A DNA stretch of 41,708 bases from Acetobacter musti. Lineage in GTDB: Bacteria; Pseudomonadota; Alphaproteobacteria; Acetobacterales; Acetobacteraceae. Shown here in pieces: positions 16,182 to 24,482 of this stretch; position 1 is the first letter of the stretch, and every line of letters begins with the position of its first letter. The position numbers and the translations under genes are program-made. The notes below the pieces were generated by a model, which was not told where the DNA came from, did not search any database, and saw nothing but the letters and a program-made list of their open reading frames with translations. Location of the stretch: positions 1-41,708 of the forward strand of contig NZ_WOTB01000030.1 in NCBI RefSeq assembly GCF_011516835.1, written 5' to 3'.

Positions 16182-16570
16182 TCAATGGCTTTCATAAGGC
16201 CGGACTGTTCTGGATCGTGCAGTGAGATTATCATCGGCAGCGCTACATCCTCAAGGTTTCACGCCACCCGTGCCAGAGGCAGGTTTTAACATTGCTCGAC
16301 ATACAGTTTAGACGAACAGAAATGTCTGCTATTTTAGGTTCGGGCGCAGATAGCGGACGTTCTGCTCTCCCCGCCAAACAGCTTGTCTGCTCAGTGAATG
16401 GCACCAGACAGGCTGTAGTCGCCTCATCTGAGACGAAAAGGCGCTGTGGCATTATTCTTTAAAGCGGACACGGTAACTGACACTGGACTGACGGCGTCCG
16501 GTCCGGCTTGTTATCTTATAACCACATGACAGCGTACGGCCTGGTCTGAAATTTCAGGAAAAGCAGAATA
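16182..16570. other. Intergenic, no convincing gene
   Basis: 389 bp between the broken hydrolase and the GPH symporter. A leftward frame at 16243-16452 has no ribosome binding site or recognisable domain, and I treat it as spurious. An AGGA ribosome binding site for the symporter lies at about 16556. Confidence 0.5.
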
Positions 16571-17875
16571 ATGGAGAACAGGCAGGCGCTTTCCGTAAAA
16601 GAAAAGATGGCCTACGGCTGTGGTGATGCGGCCTCCAACATGATGTGGGGCATGATGTCATCCTACCTGATGTATTATTATACAGATATATATGGTCTGC
16701 CGCCGGTTGCCGTATCATGGATACTGCTGGTGGCCCGTGTTGTGGATGCCTTCTGCGATCCGGCCATCGGCTATGTTATTGACCGTATCGGCGGGCTGAT
16801 CGTGCCGCGCCTGATCCGCTCCCTTGCCATTCCTTTCGGCATAACGGGTTTTCTGTGCTTTCTGGCCCTGCCGCTTTCATCTGCGGGAAAAGTTGTGTGG
16901 GCCGGAGCGACCTATATCGTGTTTGGTGCCATCTATTCCTGCATCAATACGCCCTATGGTGCGCTGGCCGTCATGATGAGCCGCTCCGCCACACAGCGCG
17001 TTGGCCTGAATGCGTTCCGTATGATGGGCTGTCAGGCCGGGTCGCTGCTTGTGGCGTTGCTGACCATTCCCGCCATCACCTGGCTGGGTGGAGGCGAAAG
17101 CGCGGCGCAGCACAGGTACGGCATGGCGGTCTATGTGCTGGCTCTGTCGGTTCTGGGCAGTCTCCTGTGGCTGTGCGTGGCGCGCGGCTGCACCGTAAGG
17201 CATCCGCCCGCACCGGTCCGGCAGAATCTTCTGGTCACGCTGCGCCATCTGCTGGGAAACCGGCGATGGGTGCTGAGCAACCTTCTCGCGTTTTTTTATT
17301 TCGTGGGACAGGCGGCCCTGTTCGGGTTTGCCCTGTATTATGCCCGGATCGTTCTTGGTGGCACGGAGCAACTGGGCGCCAATATCATTACCTTCATCAC
17401 CGTCCTGCTGTTTGCGGGCGTGCCCGCGTGCCTTCCACTTGCCCGGTGGGTGGGAACCGTCCGCAGCGGGGTCATATGCCTGATCGCGCAGGGGGCGGCC
17501 TATCTGATGATGGCTGTGGCGGGTGCGTCCATGACCGGCTTTTTCCTGGCCGTGGCTCTTCTGGCGCTGGCGCAGGGCGTGATGTCTCCGCTGTATTACA
17601 CCTTGCTGGCGGAAGCCGTGGATGATGGTGATCCGCGCACCTCGACCGGATCGGTCGGGCTGGCGTATTCGATCAACACGTGGGTTACGAAACTGGCGAT
17701 GGGACTGACCGGCTTCGTTCTGGCGCAGTTCCTGTCACAGGGCCATTACGTCGAGGGCGGAGTGACGCAGCCACCGGATCTGTCGTTCTGGATTATGGCC
17801 GGATTTGTCTGGCTGCCACTGGGGGCGGTCTGTCTGCAGGCCCTCTGCCTTCTGGCATGGCGCGACAGAGAATGA
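16571..17875 (+). CDS. GPH-family (MelB-like) sugar:cation symporter
   Basis: 434 aa with about 12 transmembrane segments. The N-terminus KEKMAYGCGDAASNMMWGMMSSYLMYYYTDIYG followed by LVARVVDAFCDPAIGYVIDR is the hallmark of glycoside-pentoside-hexuronide:cation symporters, including the DxxxDP cation site. A mid-loop INTPYGAL motif and a C-terminal GDPRTSTGSVGLAYSI also fit. It should import a sugar or glycoside with H+ or Na+ in the inner membrane; the substrate is not predictable and no glycosidase is adjacent. AGGAAAAG precedes the ATG. Confidence 0.92.
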   Translation: MENRQALSVKEKMAYGCGDAASNMMWGMMSSYLMYYYTDIYGLPPVAVSWILLVARVVDAFCDPAIGYVIDRIGGLIVPRLIRSLAIPFGITGFLCFLALPLSSAGKVVWAGATYIVFGAIYSCINTPYGALAVMMSRSATQRVGLNAFRMMGCQAGSLLVALLTIPAITWLGGGESAAQHRYGMAVYVLALSVLGSLLWLCVARGCTVRHPPAPVRQNLLVTLRHLLGNRRWVLSNLLAFFYFVGQAALFGFALYYARIVLGGTEQLGANIITFITVLLFAGVPACLPLARWVGTVRSGVICLIAQGAAYLMMAVAGASMTGFFLAVALLALAQGVMSPLYYTLLAEAVDDGDPRTSTGSVGLAYSINTWVTKLAMGLTGFVLAQFLSQGHYVEGGVTQPPDLSFWIMAGFVWLPLGAVCLQALCLLAWRDRE

Positions 17876-17953
17876 ACATTCTGCCAGTGCTGTAATCGAA
17901 TGGGTCATGCATCCTGTCAGGTTTTCAATATTTTCCCGGAATCCTGGAGGTGT

Positions 17954-17978
17954 CCCGATCTGATTTTGGCTGATCGGG
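17954..17978 (+). terminator. Possible terminator after the GPH symporter
   Basis: CCCGATC (17954-17960) pairs with GATCGGG (17972-17978) around an 11-nt loop, about 80 bp past the stop. The following sequence is only weakly T-rich. Confidence 0.4.
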
Positions 17979-18089
17979 CCTGTCCGGTTATGTTTTCAGA
18001 TCAATTATGATCGAACCTTCTGCTCCCCGGCCATAGCAGTCATATTTACAAACGGGATAATTACCCTCTTAAAATGGCTCCCGAAGGCC

Positions 18090-18128
18090 AATGGTCTCTG
18101 GCGGGTTTCAGGGCAGCGCCCTGAGGTG
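18090..18128 (+). repeat. Family C hairpin repeat
   Basis: GTCTCTGGCGGGTTTCAGGG continues into CAGCGCCCTGA, giving the palindrome TCAGGGCAGCGCCCTGA. It shares the GCTCTGGCGGGGTTCAGGGC core and the preceding ATGG(T/C)T(C/T)CC block with the copy at 19295-19345. Confidence 0.6.
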
Positions 18129-18152
18129 GGAACGTTCTGAAAGGCGCTTTTT

Positions 18153-18953
18153 GTGGCTCATGATTTTGATGTTTTGACGGGGACGGCGCTGGCGCTGGCG
18201 GATGTGGCGGGGACGGTGATCCGACCTTATTTCCGGGCGCCGATTGGCAGTGATGACAAGAGTGATGCGAGCCCGGTGACGGTGGCGGACCGGACGGCGG
18301 AGCGGGTGATGTGGGCGGTTCTGGTGGAGCGGCATCCGGAGCATGGGATTCTGGGTGAGGAGTTCGGGCTGGAGAATGAGGGTGCGGGGTATCGGTGGAC
18401 GCTTGATCCGATTGATGGGACGCGGGCTTTTATTACCGGGCGGCCGACCTTCGGGACGCTGATTGCGCTGACGTATGACGGGGAGCCGGTCCTGGGGGTG
18501 ATCGATCAGCCGGTGACAGGTGAGCGGTGGCTTGGGGTGAAGGGGCGTCCGACTGTATTTCGGCCGGGGTTCGGGAGTGCTGCGGGCTGGCAGCCGGCTG
18601 CGACGCGGCGGTGTTCCGCGCTGGCGGGGGCGGATCTGTCCTGCACGTCTGTGGAGATGCTGGAGGATGCGCCACGGGACGTGTGGGGGAAGCTGAAGGC
18701 TTCGGTGAAGCGGGTGAGCTGGGGTGGCGACTGTTATGCTTACGGGCTGCTGGCGCTGGGGCAGATTGATGTGATTGCCGAGTGTGCGATGAAGGTCTGG
18801 GACTGGGCGGCGCTGGTGCCGGTGGTTGAGGGCGCGGGCGGGCGGATGACGGACTGGAACGGGGATGCGCTGCGGGCTGGCGGGGACGGGACGGTTCTGG
18901 CGGTGGGTGATGCGGCGCGGCTGAACGATGCGGTGGCGTGTCTGCGGGGGTAA
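18153..18953 (+). CDS. Inositol-monophosphatase-family phosphatase, HisN-like
   Basis: 266 aa from a GTG at 18153; no other in-frame start is near, and AAGG sits about 8 nt upstream. Mg-dependent IMPase motifs: GILGEEFG (metal Glu), WTLDPIDGTRAFITGRP (the DPIDGT signature), and WDWAALVPVVEGAGG near the C-terminus. RAFITGRPTFGTLIAL with SWGGDCYAYGLLA matches HisN-type histidinol-phosphate phosphatases used by alphaproteobacteria that lack HisB phosphatase. A nucleotide or inositol phosphatase is the alternative. Monocistronic, cytosolic. Confidence 0.85.
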   Translation: MAHDFDVLTGTALALADVAGTVIRPYFRAPIGSDDKSDASPVTVADRTAERVMWAVLVERHPEHGILGEEFGLENEGAGYRWTLDPIDGTRAFITGRPTFGTLIALTYDGEPVLGVIDQPVTGERWLGVKGRPTVFRPGFGSAAGWQPAATRRCSALAGADLSCTSVEMLEDAPRDVWGKLKASVKRVSWGGDCYAYGLLALGQIDVIAECAMKVWDWAALVPVVEGAGGRMTDWNGDALRAGGDGTVLAVGDAARLNDAVACLRG

Positions 18954-19113
18954 TGGGGCTCCGTCGGTTGCGGATTCTGCGGGTGGGGAGATTGCGGGCT
19001 CTGCCTTGACTTGGCAAGGAGTGTCGGGCGCGGCGTGCCTTCGCGTTATGCTCTTCGTGCGCTGGTTTATGAAAACATCGGTGTTTGTATGTTTTGCAGG
19101 TGTAGGCGTGGTG

Positions 19114-19180
19114 GTTTTTCGGGGATTTGCCCCGGGCTGCACAAAGGGACGCGGTTCCTTTGATCCCGGTTTGTTAAAAT
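19114..19180 (+). repeat. Family B double-hairpin repeat (B3)
   Basis: CGGGGATTTGCCCCG and CAAAGGGACGCGGTTCCTTTG followed by ATCCCGGTTTGTTAAAATAA. Same order as B1 and inverted B2; here the second stem is slightly imperfect. Confidence 0.75.
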
Positions 19181-19294
19181 AAATGGGGTGAAGCGGAGTG
19201 TCGTGCGCCTGCGGCTGACGATCCCTTTCAGGTGTGGGGGGAGAGCTGGTCCGTTTGTTGCTGGCAACATCCATAAATGTCAGAATAAAAATGG

Positions 19295-19345
19295 TTTCCG
19301 GAGGTTCGCGAGCTCTGGCGGGGTTCAGGGCGGAGTTCTGAGAAA
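19295..19345 (+). repeat. Family C hairpin repeat, degenerate
   Basis: TTTCCGGAGGTTCGCGAGC continues into TCTGGCGGGGTTCAGGGCGGAGTTCTGAG; related to 18090-18128 but with a less perfect palindrome. Confidence 0.5.
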
Positions 19346-19428
19346 TGTCTCGTAATTTATAAGGCCCGCCTGGCTGTTATGGCTCCTCTGCGTTTTGCCG
19401 GATGGCCGATTTTCGCCTTTGAGGAAAC

Positions 19429-19485
19429 ATGCTATGGCAGCGCTCCCGCAATCAGGCCCGCAAAGGCAGCAGGGACGAGGCGTGA
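19429..19485 (+). CDS. Putative leader peptide upstream of serA
   Basis: An 18-residue frame, MLWQRSRNQARKGSRDEA, begins 5 nt after a strong GAGGAA ribosome binding site and ends at TGA. It has three Ser codons (including two AGC/TCC near the end of the first half) and five Arg codons. Its second half overlaps the arms of an RNA structure that precedes an intrinsic terminator 29 bp downstream. Such a layout is typical of ribosome-mediated attenuation, although the codon content is not a clean run of one amino acid. The peptide could be coincidental. Confidence 0.45.
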   Translation: MLWQRSRNQARKGSRDEA

Positions 19486-19542
19486 GCCCTGGACCCGCGG
19501 GAGCATCGAGACGGCCCGGCCTTTCCGGCGGGCTCTTTTTTT
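19442..19542 (+). promoter_or_regulatory. Structured attenuator-like leader of serA
   Basis: An 8-bp perfect helix GCTCCCGC (19442-19449) with GCGGGAGC (19497-19504) encloses a CAGGG/CCCTG hairpin (about 19469-19490), then a GC-rich terminator stem with a T-run. serA starts 54 bp past the T-run. The enclosed multi-stem plus terminator suggests conditional termination by translation of the leader peptide, a ligand or a protein. I do not recognise a named riboswitch class here. Confidence 0.55.
19514..19542 (+). terminator. Intrinsic terminator upstream of serA
   Basis: GCCCGGCC and GGCGGGC form a stem with one bulge and a TTTCC loop, followed by TCTTTTTTT. This is the best intrinsic terminator in the window, and it lies before rather than after a gene. 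Confidence 0.8.
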
Positions 19543-19596
19543 CAACCGGGTCGGGCCATGATACCGGGACCGCCGTAACTGCTACGAGCCAACTGA

Positions 19597-20850
19597 ATGA
19601 TTCCTCATCTGTCCCTTTCCAAGGACAAAATCCGCATTCTTCTGCTGGAGGGCGTGCATGACAGCGCGGTCGCTCTGCTGAAGGCGAGCGGCTATGAAAA
19701 TGTGACGCGTCATAAGGGCGCGCTTGAGGGCGAGGCGCTGCGGTCCGCGCTTGAGGGCGTGCATGTTGTGGGCATCCGGTCCCGGACGCAGCTGACGCGC
19801 GAGGTGATTGAGGGCGCTGACCGTCTGTTCGCCATTGGTTGCTTCTGTATCGGCACCAATCAGGTGAATCTGGATGCGGCGCGTGAGTGTGGAGTTCCTG
19901 TGTTCAACGCGCCTTACAGCAACACGCGCTCTGTGGCCGAGCTGGTCATGGGCGAGATTGTCATGCTGATGCGCAGGATTTTCCCGCGTTCGGTGGGCTG
20001 TCATGAGGGGCGCTGGGACAAGTCGGCGACGAACAGCTGGGAAGTGCGCGGCAAGACGCTGGGCATTGTCGGTTACGGGTCGATCGGGTCGCAGCTTTCG
20101 GTTCTGGCCGAGGCGTTCGGCATGCGGGTGCTGTATTACGATGTGGTCGACAAGCTCGGGCATGGCAATGCGGTGGCGTGCGACACGCTGGAGAGTCTGC
20201 TGTCGCAGAGTGATGTGGTGAGTCTGCATGTGCCGCAGCTGCCTTCGACGAAGAACATGATCGGGCGTGAGCAGATCGCGCAGATGAAGCAGGGTTCGTT
20301 CCTGATCAACAACGCGCGCGGCAATGTGGTTGATCTGGATGCGGCGGCCGAGGCGCTGAAATCCGGTCATCTGCTGGGGGCGGCGATCGATGTGTTCCCG
20401 AAGGAGCCGAAGAGCGCGGGCGAGCAGTTCGTCTCGCCGCTGCGGGAGATCGACAATGTGATCCTGTCGCCGCATATCGGCGGTTCGACGGCTGAGGCGC
20501 AGGAGCGGATCGGTGTCGAGGTGGCGCGCAAGCTGGTGGAATATTCGGATATCGGCTCGACGCTGGGCGCGGTGAATTTCCCGAGTGTGCAGCTGCCGCA
20601 GAGTCCGCGCGGGACGCGGTTCATGCATGTTCATCGCAATGTTCCGGGGACGATGGCGAAGATCAACGAGCTGTTCACCCGTGAGGGCTGCAACGTGACG
20701 GCGCAGTATCTGCAGACGGATGGCGAGATTGGCTATGTGGTCGTCGAGGCGGATACGGGGAACGACACGGACAAGGACAATCGTCTGCTTGAGAACCTGC
20801 GCGGGCTGGACGGGACGATCCGGGCGCGTCTGATTTATCAGGGCGGTTAA
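19597..20850 (+). CDS. serA: D-3-phosphoglycerate dehydrogenase
   Basis: 417 aa, the ACT-domain type close in layout to the E. coli enzyme. It oxidises 3-phosphoglycerate with NAD+ in the first step of serine synthesis. Signatures: ILLLEGVHDSAV, GIRSRTQLT, AIGCFCIGTNQVNLDAA, FNAPYSNTRSVAELV, Rossmann motif GIVGYGSIGSQL, catalytic His in LSPHIGGSTAEAQ, and a C-terminal ACT domain (HVHRNVPGTMAKINELFTREG) for serine feedback. The leader peptide and terminator upstream suggest transcriptional attenuation. serC is not adjacent; comM follows after 33 bp and may be co-transcribed. Confidence 0.97.
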   Translation: MIPHLSLSKDKIRILLLEGVHDSAVALLKASGYENVTRHKGALEGEALRSALEGVHVVGIRSRTQLTREVIEGADRLFAIGCFCIGTNQVNLDAARECGVPVFNAPYSNTRSVAELVMGEIVMLMRRIFPRSVGCHEGRWDKSATNSWEVRGKTLGIVGYGSIGSQLSVLAEAFGMRVLYYDVVDKLGHGNAVACDTLESLLSQSDVVSLHVPQLPSTKNMIGREQIAQMKQGSFLINNARGNVVDLDAAAEALKSGHLLGAAIDVFPKEPKSAGEQFVSPLREIDNVILSPHIGGSTAEAQERIGVEVARKLVEYSDIGSTLGAVNFPSVQLPQSPRGTRFMHVHRNVPGTMAKINELFTREGCNVTAQYLQTDGEIGYVVVEADTGNDTDKDNRLLENLRGLDGTIRARLIYQGG

Positions 20851-20883
20851 TGGGCGGAGAATACGGGTGTCCGGTGTTCCGGG

Positions 20884-22380
20884 ATGATTAACACCCGCGT
20901 CCGGTCTTTTACGTTTTCGGGGATTGAGGCCATTCCGGTCTGGGTGGAAGTCCAGATCGCGAATGGCCTTCCTGCTTTTCTGATCGTTGGTTTGCCTGAC
21001 AAGGCGGTTGGCGAGGCGCGGGAGCGGGTCCGGGCGGCTCTGACCTCGATGGGTCTGGCGCTGCCGCCGAAGCGGATTCTGGTCAATCTGGTGCCGGCCG
21101 ATCTGCTCAAGGAAGGATCGCATTTCGATCTGCCGATTGCGCTGGCCGTGCTGGCGGCGATGGAGATTGTGCCGATCGAGGAGCTGGGGCGGTATGCCGT
21201 TCTGGGCGAGCTTTCGCTGGACGGGCGGGTCAACCGGGTTGCGGGGGTGATTTCGGCGTCCATCGAGGCGAAGTCCATGTCGCTCGGGCTGATCTGTCCT
21301 TCGGTTCAGGGGACTGAGGCTCTGTATGGCGGCAGCGGCGACATTCTTCCTGCTCCGGATCTGACCACGCTGGTCAATCATTTTCGCGGGCAGCAACAGC
21401 TTACGCCGCCGGAATTTCCGCTGCCCCGTGAGCGGGAGCCGGATGGTGTGGACATGGCTGATGTCCGGGGCATGGATGTGGCGCGCCGGGCGCTTGAGAT
21501 TGCGGCGGCGGGGGGTCATTCCCTGCTGATGTCGGGGCCGCCGGGTTCGGGGAAATCGATGCTTGCGGCGCGGCTGCCGGGGCTTCTGCCGGATCTGACG
21601 CATGAGGAATCGCGGGAGGTGACGCGCATTTACAGTGCGGCGGGGCTGGTGATGGATGGCGGGCTGATCCGGCGGCCGCCTTTTCGCGATCCGCATCATT
21701 CGGCGAGTCAGCCGGCGCTTGTGGGCGGCGGCGCGCGGGCGAAGCCGGGGGAGATCAGTCTGGCGCATCGCGGGGTGCTGTTTCTTGACGAGTTGCCGGA
21801 GTTTTCGCGACAGGCGATTGAGTCGCTCCGGCAGCCGCTGGAGACGGGGCAGACAACGATTGCGCGGGCCGCTGTGCATGTGACGTATCCGGCGCGGTTT
21901 CAGCTTGTGGCGGCGATGAATCCGTGTCGTTGCGGTTATCTGGGCGATGCGTCACGCGAGTGCCGGAAGGCGCCGCGCTGTGGAGAGGATTATCTTGGTC
22001 GTCTGTCCGGTCCGCTGCTGGACCGGATCGATCTGTGGGTTGGCGTGCAGCCGCTGTCGCCTGTTGATCTGATGGGGGCGCCTCCTGGCGAGGCCTCTTC
22101 GGTCATTGCGACGCGGGTTGTCTCGGCGCGGGTTCAGCAGCATCTGCGGGGGCAGCAGGTTCGGAATGCTGAGGCACCGCCTGACGGGTTTGAACTGGAT
22201 GCCGGCGCGAAGGCGTTGCTGGCGGATGCGGCCCGGAAACTGCGTCTTTCGGCGCGTGGCTTCACACGGCTGCTTCGGGTGGCGAGGACCATTGCCGATC
22301 TTGACGGTTCGGCGTCGGTGCTGTCGCGGCATGTCGCGGAGGCGGTGAGTTTCCGGCACCGGGGTTATGCCGGCGGGTGA
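20884..22380 (+). CDS. comM: YifB/ComM family AAA+ Mg-chelatase-like helicase
   Basis: 498 aa. The N-terminal ChlI-like domain (VEVQIANGLPAFLIVGLPDKAVGEARERVRAAL), central AAA+ Walker A at about residue 217 (SGPPGSGKSMLAARL), Walker B near 297 (GVLFLDELPEF) and C-terminal Mg-chelatase domain define ComM. The segment NPCRCGYLGD...CRKAP holds the conserved Cys cluster. ComM is a hexameric helicase promoting branch migration during natural transformation. It follows serA by 33 bp with no terminator between. No other competence gene is nearby. Confidence 0.95.
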   Translation: MINTRVRSFTFSGIEAIPVWVEVQIANGLPAFLIVGLPDKAVGEARERVRAALTSMGLALPPKRILVNLVPADLLKEGSHFDLPIALAVLAAMEIVPIEELGRYAVLGELSLDGRVNRVAGVISASIEAKSMSLGLICPSVQGTEALYGGSGDILPAPDLTTLVNHFRGQQQLTPPEFPLPREREPDGVDMADVRGMDVARRALEIAAAGGHSLLMSGPPGSGKSMLAARLPGLLPDLTHEESREVTRIYSAAGLVMDGGLIRRPPFRDPHHSASQPALVGGGARAKPGEISLAHRGVLFLDELPEFSRQAIESLRQPLETGQTTIARAAVHVTYPARFQLVAAMNPCRCGYLGDASRECRKAPRCGEDYLGRLSGPLLDRIDLWVGVQPLSPVDLMGAPPGEASSVIATRVVSARVQQHLRGQQVRNAEAPPDGFELDAGAKALLADAARKLRLSARGFTRLLRVARTIADLDGSASVLSRHVAEAVSFRHRGYAGG

Positions 22381-22404
22381 CGTGGGGCTTTCTGGCGGTT
22401 TGTG

Positions 22405-22544
22405 GGAACTGTTTCTGAGGACCGCCTGTGAGACGTCCGGTTCATTATAAATAAAGTTTCTGGTGAGGCTTTTTCCGGAAAACTTCCAGGAACGCCGCCT
22501 TTTTGGAAAAAGGCGGCACCCAAAAACTTTTATTGTTTTATCGG
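22405..22544 (+). repeat. MITE-like element family A, 5' half copy (A2)
   Basis: Starts AACTGTTTCTGAG and contains ATTATAAATAAAGTTTCTGGTGA, the core hairpin GCCGCCTTTTTGGAAAAAGGCGGC and AAAAACTTTTATTGTTTTATC. It matches the first half of the reverse complement of 25721-25976. The right half is absent. It follows the comM stop by 25 bp. Confidence 0.75.
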
Positions 22545-22587
22545 ATACTTCTTGTGGAGTGTTCTTTGAGGCTCGCTGAGACGAAAA

Positions 22588-22614
22588 CGCGGGGCCGGTG
22601 GAACCGGCCCCGCG
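22588..22614 (-). terminator. csbD terminator
   Basis: Perfect 12-bp stem CGCGGGGCCGGT with a GGA loop, followed on the minus strand by TTTTCGTC. It lies 33 bp beyond the csbD stop. Confidence 0.85.
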
Positions 22615-22646
22615 CGAAGGGGTAGTCAGTCGAGGGAGAGAGAGGA

Positions 22647-22826
22647 TCAGACGTCGTTGATGGCGCCTTTAACCTTGCCTTTGGTCTCTTCGGCGCTTCC
22701 CTTGACCTGCTGAAGCTTGCCTTTTGCCTCAAGCTCCTTGTCGTTCATCGCCTTGCCGACGCCTTCTTTGACGCTGCCCACGACCTTGTCGCCTGCGCCT
22801 TTGACCTTATCAGTGAATTCACCCAT
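22647..22826 (-). CDS. CsbD-family stress protein
   Basis: 59 aa from the ATG at 22824-22826, with AAGGA 9 nt upstream. A further upstream in-frame start lacks a ribosome binding site. The sequence is MGEFTDKVKGAGDKVVGSVK... with repeated Lys-Val-Lys-Gly units (KVKGAGDK, KLQQVKGSAEE, KGKVKGAIN), the pattern of the CsbD/YjbJ family. These small, very hydrophilic proteins accumulate in stress or stationary phase; their molecular role is unclear. Monocistronic with a strong terminator. Confidence 0.92.
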   Translation of the reverse strand: MGEFTDKVKGAGDKVVGSVKEGVGKAMNDKELEAKGKLQQVKGSAEETKGKVKGAINDV

Positions 22827-23209
22827 GGCACTGTTCCTTTCATATACGACCCTGAACGGGTCTCTCTGAATGAAAAACGATCCAGGGCACGCAGGGTTCA
22901 TTGCCGGAGCTAAAAAACTGATATTTCTGTGTTTTGCCGGAAGTGTGGATACGGGGACCCGGTGGCAGGGCTTTGCTCCATGTTCCGGAAGGCACGGCCC
23001 CCTGCCCTTTCAGTTCGGCGGGCCTGCGTTCCTTCAGGATACAGGGTAAAGAATGGCAAACGCTGTCGGTCCGCGTCCGGCTTGCTGCCAGGTCGGCGGA
23101 CGCCGGGAGATCTGTTCCGGTCAGTTATCCCGGCCGGTTTTTTCAGGCGGTCATTTTGATGATCGTCTTTATTGTCTCAGGCGATCATTTATCTGAGCCA
23201 GCCACTGTT
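22827..23209. other. Intergenic, nothing recognised
   Basis: 383 bp between csbD and the DNA glycosylase gene. It should contain the csbD promoter at its left side. Open frames here on the plus strand are the reverse of the glycosylase gene continuing into noncoding DNA and have no supporting signals. Confidence 0.5.
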
Positions 23210-24259
23210 TCAGCCGGTCACGGGATTGCTGCTGTCGGTCTTTTTGCCTTCACCGGCGGCGCGCCACAGATACCAGGCTGCGACGGAGCGCCATGGTGCG
23301 AGGCTGGCTGTGGCTTCGGCGAGCTGGCGGGGGCGGAGGCGGGTTTCGAGCCCTTTCAGTCTGCGCCATCCTTCGCTGACGCCGAAATCGTCGACGGGCA
23401 TGACGTCCGGCCTTCCGAGTGTGAAGATCAGCAGCATTTCCACGGTCCAGCGGCCTATTCCGCGCAGGCTTGTGAGGCGGAGGATCAGGTCTTCCTCGCT
23501 CATGTGGCCCGCTTCGGCGCGGGAGGGCACGATACCGTCCAGCCGGGCCTGGGCGAGGGCCTGCAGGGTCTGTATCTTGCGGGCGGACAGTCCGCAGGCG
23601 CGCAGCGTGTCAAACGGGTGGGCGAGCAGGATTTCGGGCGGCGGGCATCTGTCGTCAGAGAGGGCTTTGAGCCGTCCGAAGATGGCGGCGGCGGCGCGGC
23701 CGTGCAGCTGCTGATACAGCACGGCCCGCACGAGGGCCTCGTAGGGCTCGCCTGTCCGGTCGGGTGTGAGACCGCAGGGGCCGGTGCGCCGGATCAGGGC
23801 CGCGAAATCCGGATCGGCCGCCGCGAGAACGGCTTCGGCGGGGTGGCGCGGTTCCGGGAAGGCGTCCGGCGAGGTTTCCGGGGGTGCCTGCGGTGGTAAT
23901 TCCGGGGATCGTTTCGCGGAGGTTTCCGGTTGCGTTTCCGGAGCCGGTCTGGCGGCCCGCGGGAGCGGTGTGGGGGCGGTTCTGGCCCCAGTGGCTCTGG
24001 TCGCAGTGGTTCTGGTCGCAGGGGCTTTACCCGGCGCGGTTTTATCCGCAGCCGGTTTGCCTGACCCGGTTTTGCCTGGCGCGAGTTTGCCGGGTGTGGA
24101 TTTGGTGGGTGTCAGTTTGCCTGACCTGGTTTTATCTCGTGTCGATCTGGCCCCCATGGATTTGGCCGTTATGGGTCTGGCTGTTGTAGTTTTGGTCGTT
24201 GTGGGTTTGGCGAGCGTAAGTTTGTCCGTCACTGAATCATGAATGTTTTTTTTCTTCAT
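23210..24259 (-). CDS. AlkA-type DNA-3-methyladenine glycosylase with Lys-rich pentapeptide tail
   Basis: 349 aa from the ATG at 24257-24259; a GTG at 24347-24349 would add 30 residues, and neither start has a convincing ribosome binding site. Residues 12-96 are about 17 tandem pentads with Lys or Arg at position two (GKLTP, TKSTP, GKLAP, GKTGS, GKPAA). A Pro/Glu-rich linker to about 140 follows. The C-terminal HhH-GPD domain starts around 145: AVLYQQLHGRAAAAIFGRL, hairpin-helix-hairpin SLRGIGRWTVEMLLIF, and catalytic Asp in PVDDFGV. The enzyme removes alkylated bases. The basic tail is extra to the family and resembles histone H1/AlgP tails, suggesting nonspecific DNA tethering. Confidence 0.88.
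   Translation of the reverse strand: MKKKNIHDSVTDKLTLAKPTTTKTTTARPITAKSMGARSTRDKTRSGKLTPTKSTPGKLAPGKTGSGKPAADKTAPGKAPATRTTATRATGARTAPTPLPRAARPAPETQPETSAKRSPELPPQAPPETSPDAFPEPRHPAEAVLAAADPDFAALIRRTGPCGLTPDRTGEPYEALVRAVLYQQLHGRAAAAIFGRLKALSDDRCPPPEILLAHPFDTLRACGLSARKIQTLQALAQARLDGIVPSRAEAGHMSEEDLILRLTSLRGIGRWTVEMLLIFTLGRPDVMPVDDFGVSEGWRRLKGLETRLRPRQLAEATASLAPWRSVAAWYLWRAAGEGKKTDSSNPVTG
23972..24226 (-). repeat. 15-bp minisatellite encoding the basic pentad tail
   Basis: About 17 diverged 15-bp units in phase with the glycosylase frame, each giving x-K/R-x-x-x. On the plus strand the recurring theme is GGTTTTGCCTGGCGC/GAGTTTGCCGGGTGT. Confidence 0.8.
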
Positions 24260-24482
24260 GCTGGTCGCTGCACCCGGTATGACGCTATCACATGGTCGAA
24301 ACCATTTTCCTGGCCCGGCACCGGAGATATGAACGATACGTTCTGTCACCTCTCAGTTGCTCCTGGCAGGGTGGCCAGACTGTCGCGCGGATGGCAAGGT
24401 TATCCGGTATTCTCATGCGCCGCCAGGGTGGCCTTTTTTCTGTTTTCGCCTTTTTCTGTTTCCCGGAGACTGACCCAGCTTC

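Noticed and set aside
16243..16452. Leftward 69-codon frame
   Set aside because: No start signal and no domain; probably chance in an intergenic region.
18954..19428. Search for a tRNA or serC upstream of serA
   Set aside because: No cloverleaf-like sequence or aminotransferase frame was found; only B and C repeats are present.
19582..21879. 765-codon leftward frame opposite serA and comM
   Set aside because: Arg/His/Pro-rich artefact of the codon bias of two clear genes on the other strand.
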